This document shows positions 8,155-18,494 of a stretch of DNA of 64,000 nucleotides, one piece after another. Each line of letters opens with the position of its first letter. Position 1 is the first letter of the stretch. Origin of the DNA: Cypionkella aquatica (GTDB lineage: Bacteria > Pseudomonadota > Alphaproteobacteria > Rhodobacterales > Rhodobacteraceae); contig NZ_BSPP01000007.1 of NCBI RefSeq assembly GCF_030161095.1, positions 558,920 to 622,919 of the forward strand. Reading direction: 5' to 3'. Position numbers and translations under genes: made by a program. The notes under the pieces are model-generated. The model saw nothing but the letters and a program-made list of their open reading frames with translations, did no database searches and was not told the origin of the DNA.

Positions 8155-9386
8155 CGCAAGAAGTGTTTGGCGGTAGTTTCACCCAGCAAGAGCCGATCCC
8201 AGAGGCCGGGATTGAAGCCGCGATTGCCGTGCTGCGGCATGGCAGGTTGCACCGCTATAATACCGCAGCGGGTGAGATCGCAGAAGCCGCGCTGCTGGAG
8301 GAAGAATTTGCCAACCTGATGGGCGCGAAATATTGCCTTGCTGTGGCCTCGGGCGGTTATGCTTTGGGATGTGCCTTGCGGGCGGTGGGCGTGGTTGCGG
8401 GCGATGCGGTGTTGACCAATGCCTTCACGCTCGCGCCGGTGCCGGGGTCGATCGCATCGGTCGGCGCGCGCCCGGTCTTTGTCGAGATCACCGACCAGTT
8501 GGTGCTGGATTTCGATGATCTTGCGGCGAAGGCGGTGTCCTCTGGCGCAAAGGTGCTGATGCTGTCGCATATGCGCGGCCATCTGTGTGACATGCAGGCG
8601 CTGGTGGCGCTTTGTGCGCGGCTTGGGGTGCTGATCATCGAAGATTGCGCGCATACGATGGGGGCTGCGTGGAAGGGTGTGGCCTCGGGACGGTCGGGGG
8701 TGATCGGCTGTTATTCGATGCAGACCTACAAGCATATAAACGCGGGTGAGGGCGGCTTTCTGATCTCGGACGACGCGGCCGTGATGGCGCGGGCGGTGCT
8801 GCTGTCGGGGTCTTATATGCTTTACGGGCGGCACCGCGCTGCCCCGCCCATCGAGGCGTTTGAAGCGGTGCGGATGCAAGTGCCGAATGTTTCGGGCCGG
8901 ATGGACAACTTGCGCGCCGCGATTTTGCGCCCGCAGTTGGGGCTGTTGGCGGATCGCGTGGCCCGCTGGGCCGAGCGCTATCAGGCGTTAGAGGCGGGCT
9001 TGGACGGCGTGCCGGGGCTGCGACTGGTGGCGCGTCCGGCGGAAGAAACCTATGTCGGCTCGTCCTTCCAGTTCCTGCTGCCGGGATGGTCCGAGGCCCG
9101 CATCGGCGCTTTGCTGGGGCGGGTCTTGGCGCGCGGGGTCGAGTTGAAATGGTTCGGGGCGGCCGACCCGGTGGCCTTCACCTCGCGCTATCAGCATTGG
9201 GGCTATGCCGCGCCGCAAAGCCTGCCGCAGACCGACCGGATTCTGGCTGGGCTGATTGATATGCGGGTGCCGCTGACGTTCTCGGTCGCCGATTGCGCGC
9301 AGATTGCGCGGATCATCAAGGCCGAGGCGCTGATCGTAGGGCAGGGGCCAGAGCCCGAGGCAATGGTGTTGCCCGTCATTCAATAG
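8151..9386 (+). CDS. DegT/DnrJ/EryC1/StrS-type PLP aminotransferase
   Basis: The 411-residue protein matches sugar aminotransferases of the DegT/StrS group, PLP enzymes that transaminate keto-sugars or related compounds. D165 in the segment IIEDCAH would bind the pyridine nitrogen. K194 in QTYKHINAGEGG is the likely Schiff-base lysine, and the following GEGG is the expected family motif. Translation starts at a GTG that overlaps the stop of the MFS gene. There are no nucleotide-sugar genes nearby, so the substrate is unknown. Coupling to an exporter suggests that its product may be exported. Confidence 0.85.
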   Translation: MTQEVFGGSFTQQEPIPEAGIEAAIAVLRHGRLHRYNTAAGEIAEAALLEEEFANLMGAKYCLAVASGGYALGCALRAVGVVAGDAVLTNAFTLAPVPGSIASVGARPVFVEITDQLVLDFDDLAAKAVSSGAKVLMLSHMRGHLCDMQALVALCARLGVLIIEDCAHTMGAAWKGVASGRSGVIGCYSMQTYKHINAGEGGFLISDDAAVMARAVLLSGSYMLYGRHRAAPPIEAFEAVRMQVPNVSGRMDNLRAAILRPQLGLLADRVARWAERYQALEAGLDGVPGLRLVARPAEETYVGSSFQFLLPGWSEARIGALLGRVLARGVELKWFGAADPVAFTSRYQHWGYAAPQSLPQTDRILAGLIDMRVPLTFSVADCAQIARIIKAEALIVGQGPEPEAMVLPVIQ

Positions 9387-9459
9387 CGCCGAGAGTCTCT
9401 GCCATGAGGCAGCCTGAAACGCGGCAGCCGGATCGCGCCTTGCATTTCATACTGGTCTA

Positions 9460-9514
9460 AATATTCCCGCCGGAGGCTTCTGCCCTGACAGCAAGTGCAT
9501 CCGGCGGGGATCTT
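9460..9514. terminator. Inverted-repeat element with CCCGCCGGAGGC core
   Basis: The left arm AATATTCCCGCCGGAGGC (9460-9477) pairs imperfectly with GCATCCGGCGGGGATCTT (9497-9514). It lies between the convergent aminotransferase and creA genes and would act as a terminator in both directions. The same core is present at 46174-46227, also between convergent genes. Confidence 0.65.
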
Positions 9515-9570
9515 GGCGGGATTTTAAGCGCAGACGCTGACAGTTTCAGGCAATTCTACAGGGAGTGGCT

Positions 9571-10032
9571 TCACGGTGCCTTGGCGGCCTGATTGAACAG
9601 CGGCACCGTCGAGATCGACATTTTCGCCGAGCCGTCGCTCAATTCAGTGGCATGGGTCAAGTAGACCAGCACCTGATTTTTCTGATCGAAAATCCGGGTG
9701 ACGTTCAATGATTTGAACACTAGCGAGCGGCTTGCGCTGAACACTTCTTCGCCGGATTCCGAAGTGTCGATGTCGCCGATGGTGATAGGGCCGGTTTGCC
9801 GACAGGCGATAGAGGCGTTTGACGGGTCTTCAAACCAGTTGCCTTTCGACAGCCGGTCCCACATCGAGCGTTCAAAATAGCTGATATGGCAGGTGACGCC
9901 CTGCACCTTGGGGTCGGGGATCGCGTCAATAATGATGTCATTGCCGACCCAATCAACACCGACTCGGCCAATTTCCTCGGCGGTTGCGGTGAGGGGCAGC
10001 AGGCTTAGGGCAAGGGCGGCAATCAGGCGCAT
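9571..10032 (-). CDS. creA: CreA family periplasmic protein
   Basis: The 153-residue protein begins with a signal peptide (MRLIAALALSLLPLTATAEE), so it is likely periplasmic. The segment DPKVQGVTCHISYFE is characteristic of the CreA family, named after the first gene of the E. coli cre locus, whose biochemical role is unknown. The start at 10032 gives a clean signal peptide; the upstream extension to 10089 does not. No creBCD genes are present. It is divergent from nuoA. Confidence 0.88.
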   Translation of the reverse strand: MRLIAALALSLLPLTATAEEIGRVGVDWVGNDIIIDAIPDPKVQGVTCHISYFERSMWDRLSKGNWFEDPSNASIACRQTGPITIGDIDTSESGEEVFSASRSLVFKSLNVTRIFDQKNQVLVYLTHATELSDGSAKMSISTVPLFNQAAKAP

Positions 10033-10291
10033 TTGGCGGGCCTTCCAATGATTTCTGCCTGTTAGATGGGCAGCACTGCCCGTGAACACAAGATCGCACG
10101 CGGAATCTCAATTTCTTAGTAAAACACTCATGAATTATTCCGCAAAAACCAAGGGCTTAGCGGCTTTGCAGTTCATAATTTCCAGCGGCCTTTGGTTGAC
10201 CCTGCCAAGGGGGCGGGGTAAACGAATGGGCAAGAGCGACGTGGGCCAAAGCGCTTGCGACGCGTTTGTGCCAGCTGAAGGAGCGCTTCGC

Positions 10292-11181
<890 letters not shown>

Positions 11182-11190
11182 GGGGGCGTT

Positions 11191-11787
11191 ATGGCTGATC
11201 TGACCCAACTCGCCACCTATCTGATCGAAGCCCGCCCGGATGCGGTGCTGGCCACTGAAATCGCCTTTGGCGAGCTGAATGTGACCGTGGCACTGCCTGC
11301 GCTGGTGTCTTTCGTGGGCTTTCTCAAGGCCGATCCCGCTTGCAAATTCTCTTCGCTGGTCGACATCACCGCCGTCGATCACCCCGAGCGGGTGGCGCGG
11401 TTCGATGTGATTTATCACTTTCTGTCGATGTACACCAACACCCGCATCCGCCTGAAAGTCGCTGTGGCCGAGGATGAGATGGTGCCCTCGATCTATCTCG
11501 CTTATCCCGCCGCGAATTGGTTCGAGCGTGAAACCTTCGACATGTTCGGCATCCTGTTCTCGGGCCACCCGGATTTGCGTCGGATCTTGACCGATTACGG
11601 CTTTCGCGGCCATCCGCTGCGCAAGGATTTCCCGACAACGGGATATACCGAAGTCCGCTATGATGAAGCGCAGAAACGGGTTGTCTACGAGCCGGTTTCG
11701 CTGGTGCAGGAATACCGTCAGTTTGATTTCATGAGCCCGTGGGAGGGTGCGAAATACATCCTTCCGGGTGATGAGAAAAAGGCCTGA
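11191..11787 (+). CDS. nuoC: NADH-quinone oxidoreductase subunit C
   Basis: NuoC is the 30-kDa-type peripheral-arm subunit. The 198-residue product has the conserved signature around [12 protein letters not shown] and the following [23 protein letters not shown]. It is separate from NuoD, unlike the fused NuoCD of E. coli, as is normal in alphaproteobacteria and mitochondria. The start ATG at 11191 is ten bases downstream of the nuoB stop. Confidence 0.97.
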   Translation: MADLTQLATYLIEARPDAVLATEIAFGELNVTVALPALVSFVGFLKADPACKFSSLVDITAVDHPERVARFDVIYHFLSMYTNTRIRLKVAVAEDEMVPSIYLAYPAANWFERETFDMFGILFSGHPDLRRILTDYGFRGHPLRKDFPTTGYTEVRYDEAQKRVVYEPVSLVQEYRQFDFMSPWEGAKYILPGDEKKA

Positions 11788-11790
11788 GCG

Positions 11791-12177
11791 ATGAAGGATG
11801 GCTCTTTCCCGGATGCGGCTTTGCAGGATGCGGTGACCCGCTACTGCCACGCGTTGCATTTTGCCGATGGTGCGGCGCTGCAAGCGTTGTGCAACGCGCG
11901 CTTCATGATGCAATGGGTGGGCGCTGATGGTCTGGATCGGGCCATCGACAAAGCCGCGTTTGTGGCGCGTGTCGGCGGACGCAGTGCGGCTGCGGGTGAG
12001 CCGGTGTTTGAAATTCTGTCGGTGGATGCTGACAATGAAATGGCGCAGGTCAAGCTGAACGTGTCGGTGCCGCCGCGCACTTACACCGATCAGCTGGGAT
12101 TTTTGCGCGTTGCCGGATCGTGGCAACTGATGACCAAGCTGTTCCGCGTCGCGGACGGCCCGGCGATGGAGGTCTGA
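11791..12177 (+). CDS. NTF2-like (SnoaL/lumazine-binding type) protein in the nuo operon
   Basis: The 128-residue soluble protein has the pattern of an NTF2-fold dimer: a helical start ([22 protein letters not shown]), a central YxF/WVGADG segment and three C-terminal beta strands ending [15 protein letters not shown]. It resembles putative lumazine-binding/SnoaL-like proteins. It lies three bases after nuoC and upstream of nuoD, so it is co-transcribed with complex I genes. Its role in or beside complex I is unknown. No catalytic residues can be assigned. Confidence 0.7.
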   Translation: MKDGSFPDAALQDAVTRYCHALHFADGAALQALCNARFMMQWVGADGLDRAIDKAAFVARVGGRSAAAGEPVFEILSVDADNEMAQVKLNVSVPPRTYTDQLGFLRVAGSWQLMTKLFRVADGPAMEV

Positions 12178-12208
12178 TAATGCAGTGCCTTTGGAAGGAA
12201 ATTGCGAA

Positions 12209-13447
12209 ATGATGGACGGCGATATCCGCGCGAACAGCTATGACGACGGCACGGTTGACACCTTGACCGGCGAGCAGCGCATCCGCAATTTCAACATCAA
12301 CTTCGGCCCGCAACACCCTGCCGCGCATGGCGTTTTGCGTCTGGTGCTGGAGTTGGACGGCGAAATTGTTGAACGCTGCGATCCGCATATCGGTCTTTTG
12401 CACCGTGGCACCGAAAAGCTGATGGAAAGCCGCACCTATCTGCAGAACCTGCCGTATTTTGACCGGCTGGATTACGTGGCGCCGATGAATCAGGAGCATG
12501 CCTGGTGTCTGGCAATCGAGCGGCTGACCGGCACTGTGGTGCCGCGCCGCGCTCAGTTGATCCGGGTGTTGTTCTGCGAAATTGGCCGGGTGTTGAACCA
12601 CCTGATGAATGTCACCACCGGGGCGATGGACGTGGGCGCGCTGACGCCGCCGTTGTGGGGCTTTACCGCCCGCGAAGAGCTGATGGTATTCTACGAGCGG
12701 GCTTGTGGTGCGCGTCTGCACGCCGCTTATTTCCGCCCGGGTGGCGTGCATCAAGACCTGCCTCCGGCGCTGATCGAGGATATCGACGCTTGGGCGGTCA
12801 ACTTCCCCAAGTTGCTGGATGATCTGGACGGTCTGATCACCGAGAACCGCGTATTCAAGCAACGCACGGTGGATATCGCCGTGGTGACACCAGAAGATGC
12901 GCTGGATTGGGGTTTTTCGGGCGTGATGGTGCGTGGATCGGGCATGGCCTGGGATCTGCGCCGCGCGCAACCCTATGAATGTTATGACGAATTCGAGTTC
13001 AAAATTCCGGTCGGCAAGAACGGCGATTGCTATGATCGCTACCTGTGCCGGATGCAGGAAATGCGCGAAAGCACCTCGATCATCCGGCAGGCGATTGCCA
13101 AGCTGCGGGTGGAAAAGGGCGATGTGCTGGCGCGGGGCAAAATCACGCCGCCGTCGCGCGGTGAGATGAAAACCTCGATGGAGGCGCTGATCCACCACTT
13201 CAAACTCTACACCGAGGGCTTCCATGTGCCCGCAGGTGAAGTTTACGCGGCGGTTGAGGCCCCGAAGGGCGAATTCGGCGTCTATCTGAAAGCCGATGGC
13301 AGCAACAAACCCTACCGCGCCAAGATCCGCGCGCCGGGCTATCTGCATCTGCAAGCTATGGATTATCTGGCCAAAGGCCACCAGTTGGCTGACGTGTCAG
13401 CCATCATCGCCACGATGGATATCGTGTTCGGGGAGGTGGATCGGTGA
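12209..13447 (+). CDS. nuoD: NADH-quinone oxidoreductase subunit D
   Basis: NuoD is the 49-kDa-type subunit and forms the quinone-binding cavity with NuoB. The 412-residue protein has the N-terminal [21 protein letters not shown], with the quinone-contact His, and the segment [14 protein letters not shown]. The ATG at 12209, nine bases after GGAAGGAA, is chosen over an upstream in-frame GTG. The stop overlaps the GTG start of the next gene. Confidence 0.97.
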   Translation: MMDGDIRANSYDDGTVDTLTGEQRIRNFNINFGPQHPAAHGVLRLVLELDGEIVERCDPHIGLLHRGTEKLMESRTYLQNLPYFDRLDYVAPMNQEHAWCLAIERLTGTVVPRRAQLIRVLFCEIGRVLNHLMNVTTGAMDVGALTPPLWGFTAREELMVFYERACGARLHAAYFRPGGVHQDLPPALIEDIDAWAVNFPKLLDDLDGLITENRVFKQRTVDIAVVTPEDALDWGFSGVMVRGSGMAWDLRRAQPYECYDEFEFKIPVGKNGDCYDRYLCRMQEMRESTSIIRQAIAKLRVEKGDVLARGKITPPSRGEMKTSMEALIHHFKLYTEGFHVPAGEVYAAVEAPKGEFGVYLKADGSNKPYRAKIRAPGYLHLQAMDYLAKGHQLADVSAIIATMDIVFGEVDR

Positions 13448-13827
13448 GATCACCTTTAGTAGTCTTTGCTGTCTTTTTTTGCGCGACTGAACCGGCTGTC
13501 GCTGGGCAGCAATGTCTGCTTTTGGGGCAAGACTGCCTTGAACTGCATAACTATCTTGTCTCGGTCCCCGTTGACGCGACCGTTGACGATATGCGCGACC
13601 GTGTAAGTGCAATCTTGGTTGCTGCATTCTATCCTGATTATCCTGCCGACTCTACGATGCACTGCACCCCCAAGTCTGCGCTTAAAGATTTGATTACGGG
13701 TAAGTCATACCAGCGCATTACGACGCCATTTCCGGTGGCGACAAACACTGCGCCTCTTAACGAATATCTGGTCGAGACTGGCGAAAGATATTGCTACATC
13801 GGTCATGCTTCTGAAGGAAACAGCTAG
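13444..13827 (+). CDS. Small exported Cys-containing protein between nuoD and nuoE (unknown)
   Basis: The 127-residue product starts with a GTG that overlaps the nuoD stop (GTGA). Its N-terminus ([20 protein letters not shown]) is a probable signal peptide, so the mature part would be periplasmic. It contains four further cysteines, two in CLLLGQDC and one each near residues 77 and 117, which could form two disulfides. Base composition is visibly less GC-rich than in the flanking nuo genes, suggesting later insertion. nuoE starts immediately after the stop. I recognise no family. Confidence 0.65.
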   Translation: MRSPLVVFAVFFCATEPAVAGQQCLLLGQDCLELHNYLVSVPVDATVDDMRDRVSAILVAAFYPDYPADSTMHCTPKSALKDLITGKSYQRITTPFPVATNTAPLNEYLVETGERYCYIGHASEGNS

Positions 13828-15045
13828 ATGCTGCGCCGTCTACACAAAGAACAACCAAGCTCGTTTGAATTCACCCCGGCCAATCTGGCCTGGGCGGAAG
13901 GGCAGATCGCGAAATATCCCGCTGGGCGGCAGGCTTCGGCGGTGATCCCGCTGTTGTGGCGTGCGCAGGAACAGCATGGCTGGCTGACGCGTCCGGCGAT
14001 TGAATATGTCGCGGACAAGTTGGGCATGGCCTATATCCGCGCGCTGGAAGTGGCGACGTTCTACTTCATGTTTCAGCTGCAACCTGTTGGTTCGGTGGCA
14101 CATATCCAGATTTGCGGCACCACCTCCTGCATGATTTGCGGTGCCGAGGAGTTGATTGCGGTTTGCAAGGAGCTGGTGGCGCCTGGCGCGCATCAGGTTT
14201 CGGCGGATGGCAAATTCTCGTGGGAAGAAGTTGAATGTCTGGGCGCTTGCACCAATGCGCCGATGGCGCAGATCGGCAAGGATTATTACGAGGATCTGAC
14301 AGCGGACAAGCTGCGCGCGTTGATCGGACGGTTCTCAACCGGTGAAGTGCCGGTGCCGGGGCCGCAGAACGGCCGCTATGCGGCGGAACCGTTGTCGGGC
14401 CTGACCTCGCTGAAAGATCATGAAGCCGGGCGCAAGCCTTACAATGCGTCGGCGCAGGCTGCGGTGGATATCGGCGATACGGTGAAGCGGATTGATGGCA
14501 CCGAAGTGCCGCTGCTGACGCCTTGGATTTCAAAGGGTGTCAATACGGATCCGAAACTGGCGGCAATGCCAGAGGCGGTAGCGCCCGCAGTGGGCGTGGC
14601 GGTCGAGCCGAAACCCGGCGCGGCGGCGGTGGCAGATAAAACCGGCGTGACCGTGCAGGAAGCGCCTGCGATGCCTGTGGGCAAACCTGCGGCTGATGGC
14701 AATTCGGCTCTGGCCACACCGCTTGCGACGCCCGAGGCGAAAGCCCCGGCGGATGGCGCGCAAAGCCAGCCAGCCGCATTGATGGCGCCGCGCAATGGTT
14801 TGGGCGACAATTTGCAAAAGATCGAGGGCATCGGCCCGGTGATCGAAAAGCTGTGCCATGGTCTGGGGATTTTCCACTTTGATCAGATCGCGGCGTTTGG
14901 TCCTGCCGAAGTCGCTTGGATGGACAGCAATCTGAAAGGCTTCCGGGGCCGGGTCAGCCGCGATAGGTGGGTGGCGCAGGCTAAGCTGATCGGCGAGATC
15001 GGGCTTGAGGCTTTTATGATCCGCGCCAAGACCAATGATTATTGA
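13828..15045 (+). CDS. nuoE: NADH-quinone oxidoreductase subunit E with long C-terminal extension
   Basis: NuoE is the 24-kDa-type subunit holding [2Fe-2S] N1a beside the FMN subunit. The thioredoxin-like part occupies residues about 1-170, with ligands C96-x4-C101 and C137-x3-C141. The family is usually 160-240 residues; this protein has 405. The extra part is an Ala/Pro-rich linker (about 230-325) and a C-terminal domain (about 330-400) with [14 protein letters not shown] and DQIAAFG. That domain resembles the helix-hairpin-helix-like domain found at the end of some alphaproteobacterial proteins. From memory, long NuoE forms occur in other Rhodobacteraceae. Confidence 0.95.
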   Translation: MLRRLHKEQPSSFEFTPANLAWAEGQIAKYPAGRQASAVIPLLWRAQEQHGWLTRPAIEYVADKLGMAYIRALEVATFYFMFQLQPVGSVAHIQICGTTSCMICGAEELIAVCKELVAPGAHQVSADGKFSWEEVECLGACTNAPMAQIGKDYYEDLTADKLRALIGRFSTGEVPVPGPQNGRYAAEPLSGLTSLKDHEAGRKPYNASAQAAVDIGDTVKRIDGTEVPLLTPWISKGVNTDPKLAAMPEAVAPAVGVAVEPKPGAAAVADKTGVTVQEAPAMPVGKPAADGNSALATPLATPEAKAPADGAQSQPAALMAPRNGLGDNLQKIEGIGPVIEKLCHGLGIFHFDQIAAFGPAEVAWMDSNLKGFRGRVSRDRWVAQAKLIGEIGLEAFMIRAKTNDY

Positions 15046-15053
15046 GGGTTATG

Positions 15054-15320
15054 ATGGATCACGCACATGATCACGATGCAGTTGATGGGCCTTGGGCTGG
15101 CGGCTGGCTTGTTGCTGTTCTGGCAGCTTTGATTGCGGTTGGCCTTGCGCGCTGGCTGGGCGAGGTCGACGGCTTTGCGGCGGTGATCATCGCGCTGGTG
15201 GTGTTCGGGGTCTATGCGGTTTTGTTGGGCAATGGCGGCGTTGAACTGACCGTCACTGCGGATCACGACCACGATGGCCACGGCAATCACGGCCATGCCC
15301 ACAGCGACGGGCATCACTGA
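15054..15320 (+). CDS. His-rich small membrane protein in the nuo operon
   Basis: The 88-residue product starts MDHAHDHD, has two closely spaced hydrophobic segments (about residues 15-60), and ends in a His/Asp/Gly-rich tail of about 20 residues with ten histidines. The double His-rich ends suggest metal binding, for example nickel, zinc or iron, at the membrane surface. Start codons at 15051 and 15054 are both possible; 15054 has the better spacing to GAGG. It lies between nuoE and a DUF5337 gene. I know of no characterised homologue. Confidence 0.6.
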   Translation: MDHAHDHDAVDGPWAGGWLVAVLAALIAVGLARWLGEVDGFAAVIIALVVFGVYAVLLGNGGVELTVTADHDHDGHGNHGHAHSDGHH

Positions 15321-15321
15321 C

Positions 15322-15540
15322 ATGGCGGGTCCGGCGTCTCAGGATAAATCGGCGCGGCAATCGAGGCTGGTGGCCTTGGTGATTGCAGGCACGATGATCC
15401 TTTACATGGCGGGCCAGCAAATCGGCGCAGAGCTTGGCCTGCCGCTGAAATACACGTTCCTGCTCGATCTGGCGGCTTTGGCTGGCTTTATCTGGGCGTT
15501 GGTCGTGACGTATCAAATTTGGCGCGCGCGCCGCAGGTAA
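15322..15540 (+). CDS. DUF5337-type small membrane protein
   Basis: The 72-residue protein has a charged N-terminus and two membrane helices ([20 protein letters not shown] and [20 protein letters not shown]), ending in RARRR. This matches my recollection of the DUF5337 family found in Rhodobacteraceae nuo operons. Its ATG lies one base after the preceding stop. A role in complex I assembly or stability is an inference from position only. Confidence 0.7.
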   Translation: MAGPASQDKSARQSRLVALVIAGTMILYMAGQQIGAELGLPLKYTFLLDLAALAGFIWALVVTYQIWRARRR

Positions 15541-15553
15541 GGAAGGGGCAATC

Positions 15554-16849
15554 ATGCTCGACGATAAAGACCGGATCTTTACCAACCTTTACGGGATGCA
15601 CGACCGCTCGCTTGCGGGCGCGAAAAAGCGTGGCCACTGGGACGGCACTGCCGCGATCATCGCCTTGGGGCGGGATGGCATTGTCGACAAGATGAAGGCT
15701 TCGGGCCTGCGCGGGCGCGGCGGGGCAGGGTTTCCCACCGGGTTGAAATGGTCGTTCATGCCAAAGCAATCGGATGGCCGCCCGTCTTATCTGGTGATCA
15801 ATGCCGACGAATCCGAACCCGGCACCTGCAAAGACCGCGAGATCATGCGGCACGATCCGCACACCCTGATCGAAGGCGCGTTGATTGCGTCTTTCGCGAT
15901 GGGGGCAAACGCGTGCTACATCTACATTCGCGGCGAATATATCCGCGAGCGTGAGGCGTTGCAGACCGCTTTGGACGAATGTTACGCGGCGGGCCTGTTG
16001 GGCAAGAACGCCGCGAAATCCGGTTGGGATTTTGACTGCTATCTGCACCATGGTGCGGGGGCCTATATCTGCGGCGAAGAAACTGCGCTGCTCGAAAGCC
16101 TTGAGGGCAAAAAGGGCATGCCGCGGATGAAGCCGCCGTTCCCGGCAGGTGCTGGGCTTTATGGCTGCCCGACCACTGTGAACAACGTCGAATCCATCGC
16201 TGTGGTGCCGACCATCCTGCGGCGCGGGCCAGAGTGGTTTGCTGGTTTCGGTCGCCCGAACAATGCGGGCACCAAGCTGTTTGGCATCTCGGGCCATGTC
16301 AACAACCCTTGCGTGGTTGAAGAAGCCATGTCGATCACCCTGCGCGAGTTGCTGGATGTGCATTGCGGTGGCGTGCGTGGCGGCTGGAAGAATATCAAAG
16401 CCGTGATCCCCGGCGGGTCCTCGGTGCCAATGCTGAATGCGGCGCAATGCGAAGATGCGATCATGGATTTCGACTGGCTGCGCGAGCAACGCTCAGGCCT
16501 CGGGACAGCGGCGGTGATCGTGATGGATCAATCGACCGATGTGATCAAGGCGATCTGGCGTCTTTCGAAATTCTACAAACACGAGAGCTGTGGCCAATGC
16601 ACGCCCTGCCGCGAAGGCACTGGCTGGATGATGCGGGTGATGGACCGTCTGGTGCGCGGTGAGGCCGAGGTTGAGGAAATCGACATGCTGTTGTCGGTGA
16701 CCAAGCAAGTCGAAGGCCACACCATCTGCGCTTTGGGCGACGCGGCGGCTTGGCCGATCCAAGGTCTGGTGCGGCATTTCCGCGAGGAAATCGAGGACCG
16801 CATCAAGGCGAAGAAAACCGGGCGCATGGGCGCGATGGCGGCGGAGTAA
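15554..16849 (+). CDS. nuoF: NADH-quinone oxidoreductase subunit F
   Basis: NuoF (51-kDa type) binds NADH and FMN and holds cluster N3. The 431-residue protein has the NADH/FMN-binding glycine loop [13 protein letters not shown] (about residue 55) and the [4Fe-4S] motif [13 protein letters not shown] near residue 350. Length is normal. It ends in MAAE; the last 15 nucleotides, ATGGCGGCGGAGTAA, are the same as those ending two other genes of this operon and contain the binding site for the next gene. Confidence 0.98.
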   Translation: MLDDKDRIFTNLYGMHDRSLAGAKKRGHWDGTAAIIALGRDGIVDKMKASGLRGRGGAGFPTGLKWSFMPKQSDGRPSYLVINADESEPGTCKDREIMRHDPHTLIEGALIASFAMGANACYIYIRGEYIREREALQTALDECYAAGLLGKNAAKSGWDFDCYLHHGAGAYICGEETALLESLEGKKGMPRMKPPFPAGAGLYGCPTTVNNVESIAVVPTILRRGPEWFAGFGRPNNAGTKLFGISGHVNNPCVVEEAMSITLRELLDVHCGGVRGGWKNIKAVIPGGSSVPMLNAAQCEDAIMDFDWLREQRSGLGTAAVIVMDQSTDVIKAIWRLSKFYKHESCGQCTPCREGTGWMMRVMDRLVRGEAEVEEIDMLLSVTKQVEGHTICALGDAAAWPIQGLVRHFREEIEDRIKAKKTGRMGAMAAE

Positions 16850-16852
16850 GCG

Positions 16853-17164
16853 ATGCGTTTGGTTCTGGCAGCAATGATCGGTCTGGCTTTGACCCCGCAG
16901 CTTGCGGCGGCCGAAGGCTATGCAGGCCTGATCATTCCGGCTGAACACAAGGGCATCAAATACAAGGTCGAACTGACCGCCGACGACAAGGCCGGCCCCT
17001 ATGATGTGCGGGTCTGGCGGATTGATGGCGGCTCGATGTCATACGAGCGCAAGGTTGGCGTGCAACTGCTGAAAGTCGCTTGTGCGGCCGAGGATTATGC
17101 GGTCGCCAACACCCGCTCCAAGCTTGACAAGGGCCAGTTGGTTTTCAAAGGGGGCTGCAAATGA
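16853..17164 (+). CDS. Small exported protein, C...FKGGC type (unknown)
   Basis: The 103-residue product has a signal peptide (MRLVLAAMIGLALTPQLAAAEG) and a mature domain rich in beta-strand-like segments. Two cysteines lie 24 residues apart, the second in the ending VFKGGCK; they could form a disulfide in the periplasm. The next gene product ends in a similar way (QFKRGCA). It starts three bases after nuoF and overlaps the next gene by ATGA. No family is recognised. Confidence 0.65.
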   Translation: MRLVLAAMIGLALTPQLAAAEGYAGLIIPAEHKGIKYKVELTADDKAGPYDVRVWRIDGGSMSYERKVGVQLLKVACAAEDYAVANTRSKLDKGQLVFKGGCK

Positions 17165-17478
17165 TGCGGGCCTTTGCGATGATCAGCGTGGCGGGTCTCA
17201 GTGCTTGTGTGCAGGGTACGCGCCCGATGCCATTGGCCGAAAGCGGTCCGGTGGCGGTCGAACTGGCCGGAGCCTCCTACATCGCCGATCTGCAACCCAC
17301 CGAAGCTGGCCCAGTGCTGGTGATGACGCGCGATGGTGCGTCCTTTGGCAATGCCGAAGGGCTTGAAGCCAAACGCGCAGCCGAGGCGTTTTGCGCCTCG
17401 CGCGGCATGTCGGTGAACCGTGCGGCTTATGGCCATTATGTTGGCGGCGGTTGGCAGTTCAAACGGGGTTGCGCATGA
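17161..17478 (+). CDS. Small predicted lipoprotein, C...FKRGC type (unknown)
   Basis: The 105-residue product begins MMRAFAMISVAGLSACVQG, a lipoprotein signal with Cys in LSAC. The mature part contains AEAFCASRGM and ends WQFKRGCA, with 25 residues between the two cysteines. This mirrors the preceding gene product and suggests that the two are distant paralogues. It overlaps the preceding gene (ATGA) and is followed by 104 bases without a gene before the DUF5333 gene. Confidence 0.6.
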   Translation: MMRAFAMISVAGLSACVQGTRPMPLAESGPVAVELAGASYIADLQPTEAGPVLVMTRDGASFGNAEGLEAKRAAEAFCASRGMSVNRAAYGHYVGGGWQFKRGCA

Positions 17479-17582
17479 CCCGGGCTTTGATGGGCGATAA
17501 CTTGCACAACACGGCCTCGTGTCATGGCATATCAGGCACTTGCGGCCATAGACTCTGGGCTGTTGATGCCAAGGAGGCCAAA

Positions 17583-17990
17583 ATGACCAAATTTATCTCT
17601 GCTATCGCGCTGATGGCTGCACTGACTGCAAGCCCCGCGCTGGCGCTGGAGCCGCTGAACAAAGACGCCCGCGTGACGGAGTCGTTGGTGGCGGTGCGGG
17701 TTGGTGACACCATCCGCAACACCTGCCCGTCGATCAGCGCCAAGATGTTCACCGTGCTGGCGAAGTGGAACGATCTGAAATCCTATCTGCGCGACAAAGG
17801 CTATACCGAGGACGAGGTGGAAGCCTTCCGCAAGAACAAAGTCGAAAAGGCCCGGATCAAGGGTTTGGCGGCGGAGTATCTGGCCAAGGCGGGTGCCGTT
17901 GAAGGCGATGTCGAAAGCTATTGCAAAGTTGGCCGTGACGAGATCGCCAAGGGCACTTTGGCGGGATCTTTGCTAAGGTCGTACAAATGA
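17583..17990 (+). CDS. DUF5333-type periplasmic protein
   Basis: The 135-residue protein has a signal peptide (TKFISAIALMAALTASPALA) followed by a helical domain with two cysteines, one in RNTCPSISAKM and one in VESYCKVGRDE. The pattern matches the DUF5333 family of Rhodobacteraceae as I remember it. An AAGGAGG site directly upstream supports the ATG at 17583 over longer in-frame starts. It overlaps the following gene by ATGA. Function unknown; its consistent place in nuo operons hints at a link to complex I. Confidence 0.75.
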   Translation: MTKFISAIALMAALTASPALALEPLNKDARVTESLVAVRVGDTIRNTCPSISAKMFTVLAKWNDLKSYLRDKGYTEDEVEAFRKNKVEKARIKGLAAEYLAKAGAVEGDVESYCKVGRDEIAKGTLAGSLLRSYK

Positions 17991-18490
17991 CCAACAAGCC
18001 CGGATATCATCTGGCCGAGTTGAACGTGGGGCGCCTGTTGGCCCCCACGGACGATCCGCGCGTGGCTGAATTCATGGGCGCGTTGGACCGGGTGAATGGC
18101 CTTGGCAAACGCATGCCGGGGTTTGTCTGGATGATGGAAGGTTCGGGCGAGCCGGGCACTGGCAACACCGAAGCCAAGATCGAAGGCGACGCGCAGTTCG
18201 TCTCGAACCTGACGGTTTGGCAGGATGCGGCGTCGCTGGAGAATTTCGTGTTCGGCACCGTGCATCGCCTGTTCTACGAGCGCCGCGCCGAATGGTTTGA
18301 AGTTTTGGGCAAGATGCATTTCGTGATGTGGTGGGTGCCGATTGGGCATCAGCCGTCACTGGACGAAGCACTGGCTCGGCTTGCAGATGTGCAGGCAAAC
18401 GGCGATACGGACCGGGCGTTTGGCTGGTCTTATTTGAAAGAAGCGCAGGGGATGAAAATCCGGTCCTGCGCCCCAATGGCGGCGGAGTAA
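17987..18490 (+). CDS. DUF3291 family protein
   Basis: The 167-residue soluble protein begins [14 protein letters not shown] after a short lead and contains [31 protein letters not shown] and [13 protein letters not shown], the hallmarks of DUF3291. This family is related in fold to small antibiotic-biosynthesis monooxygenase-like dimers. Its function is unknown. It overlaps the DUF5333 gene and ends four bases before nuoG. Its last 15 nucleotides (ATGGCGGCGGAGTAA, residues MAAE) are shared with nuoF and nuoG. Confidence 0.8.
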   Translation: MTNKPGYHLAELNVGRLLAPTDDPRVAEFMGALDRVNGLGKRMPGFVWMMEGSGEPGTGNTEAKIEGDAQFVSNLTVWQDAASLENFVFGTVHRLFYERRAEWFEVLGKMHFVMWWVPIGHQPSLDEALARLADVQANGDTDRAFGWSYLKEAQGMKIRSCAPMAAE

Positions 18491-18494
18491 GCGG

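Noticed and set aside
10082-10291. N-terminal extension of nuoA by 70 residues
   Set aside because: NuoA is normally about 120 residues, the extension is not hydrophobic like the family, and a good GAAGGAG site precedes the GTG at 10292.
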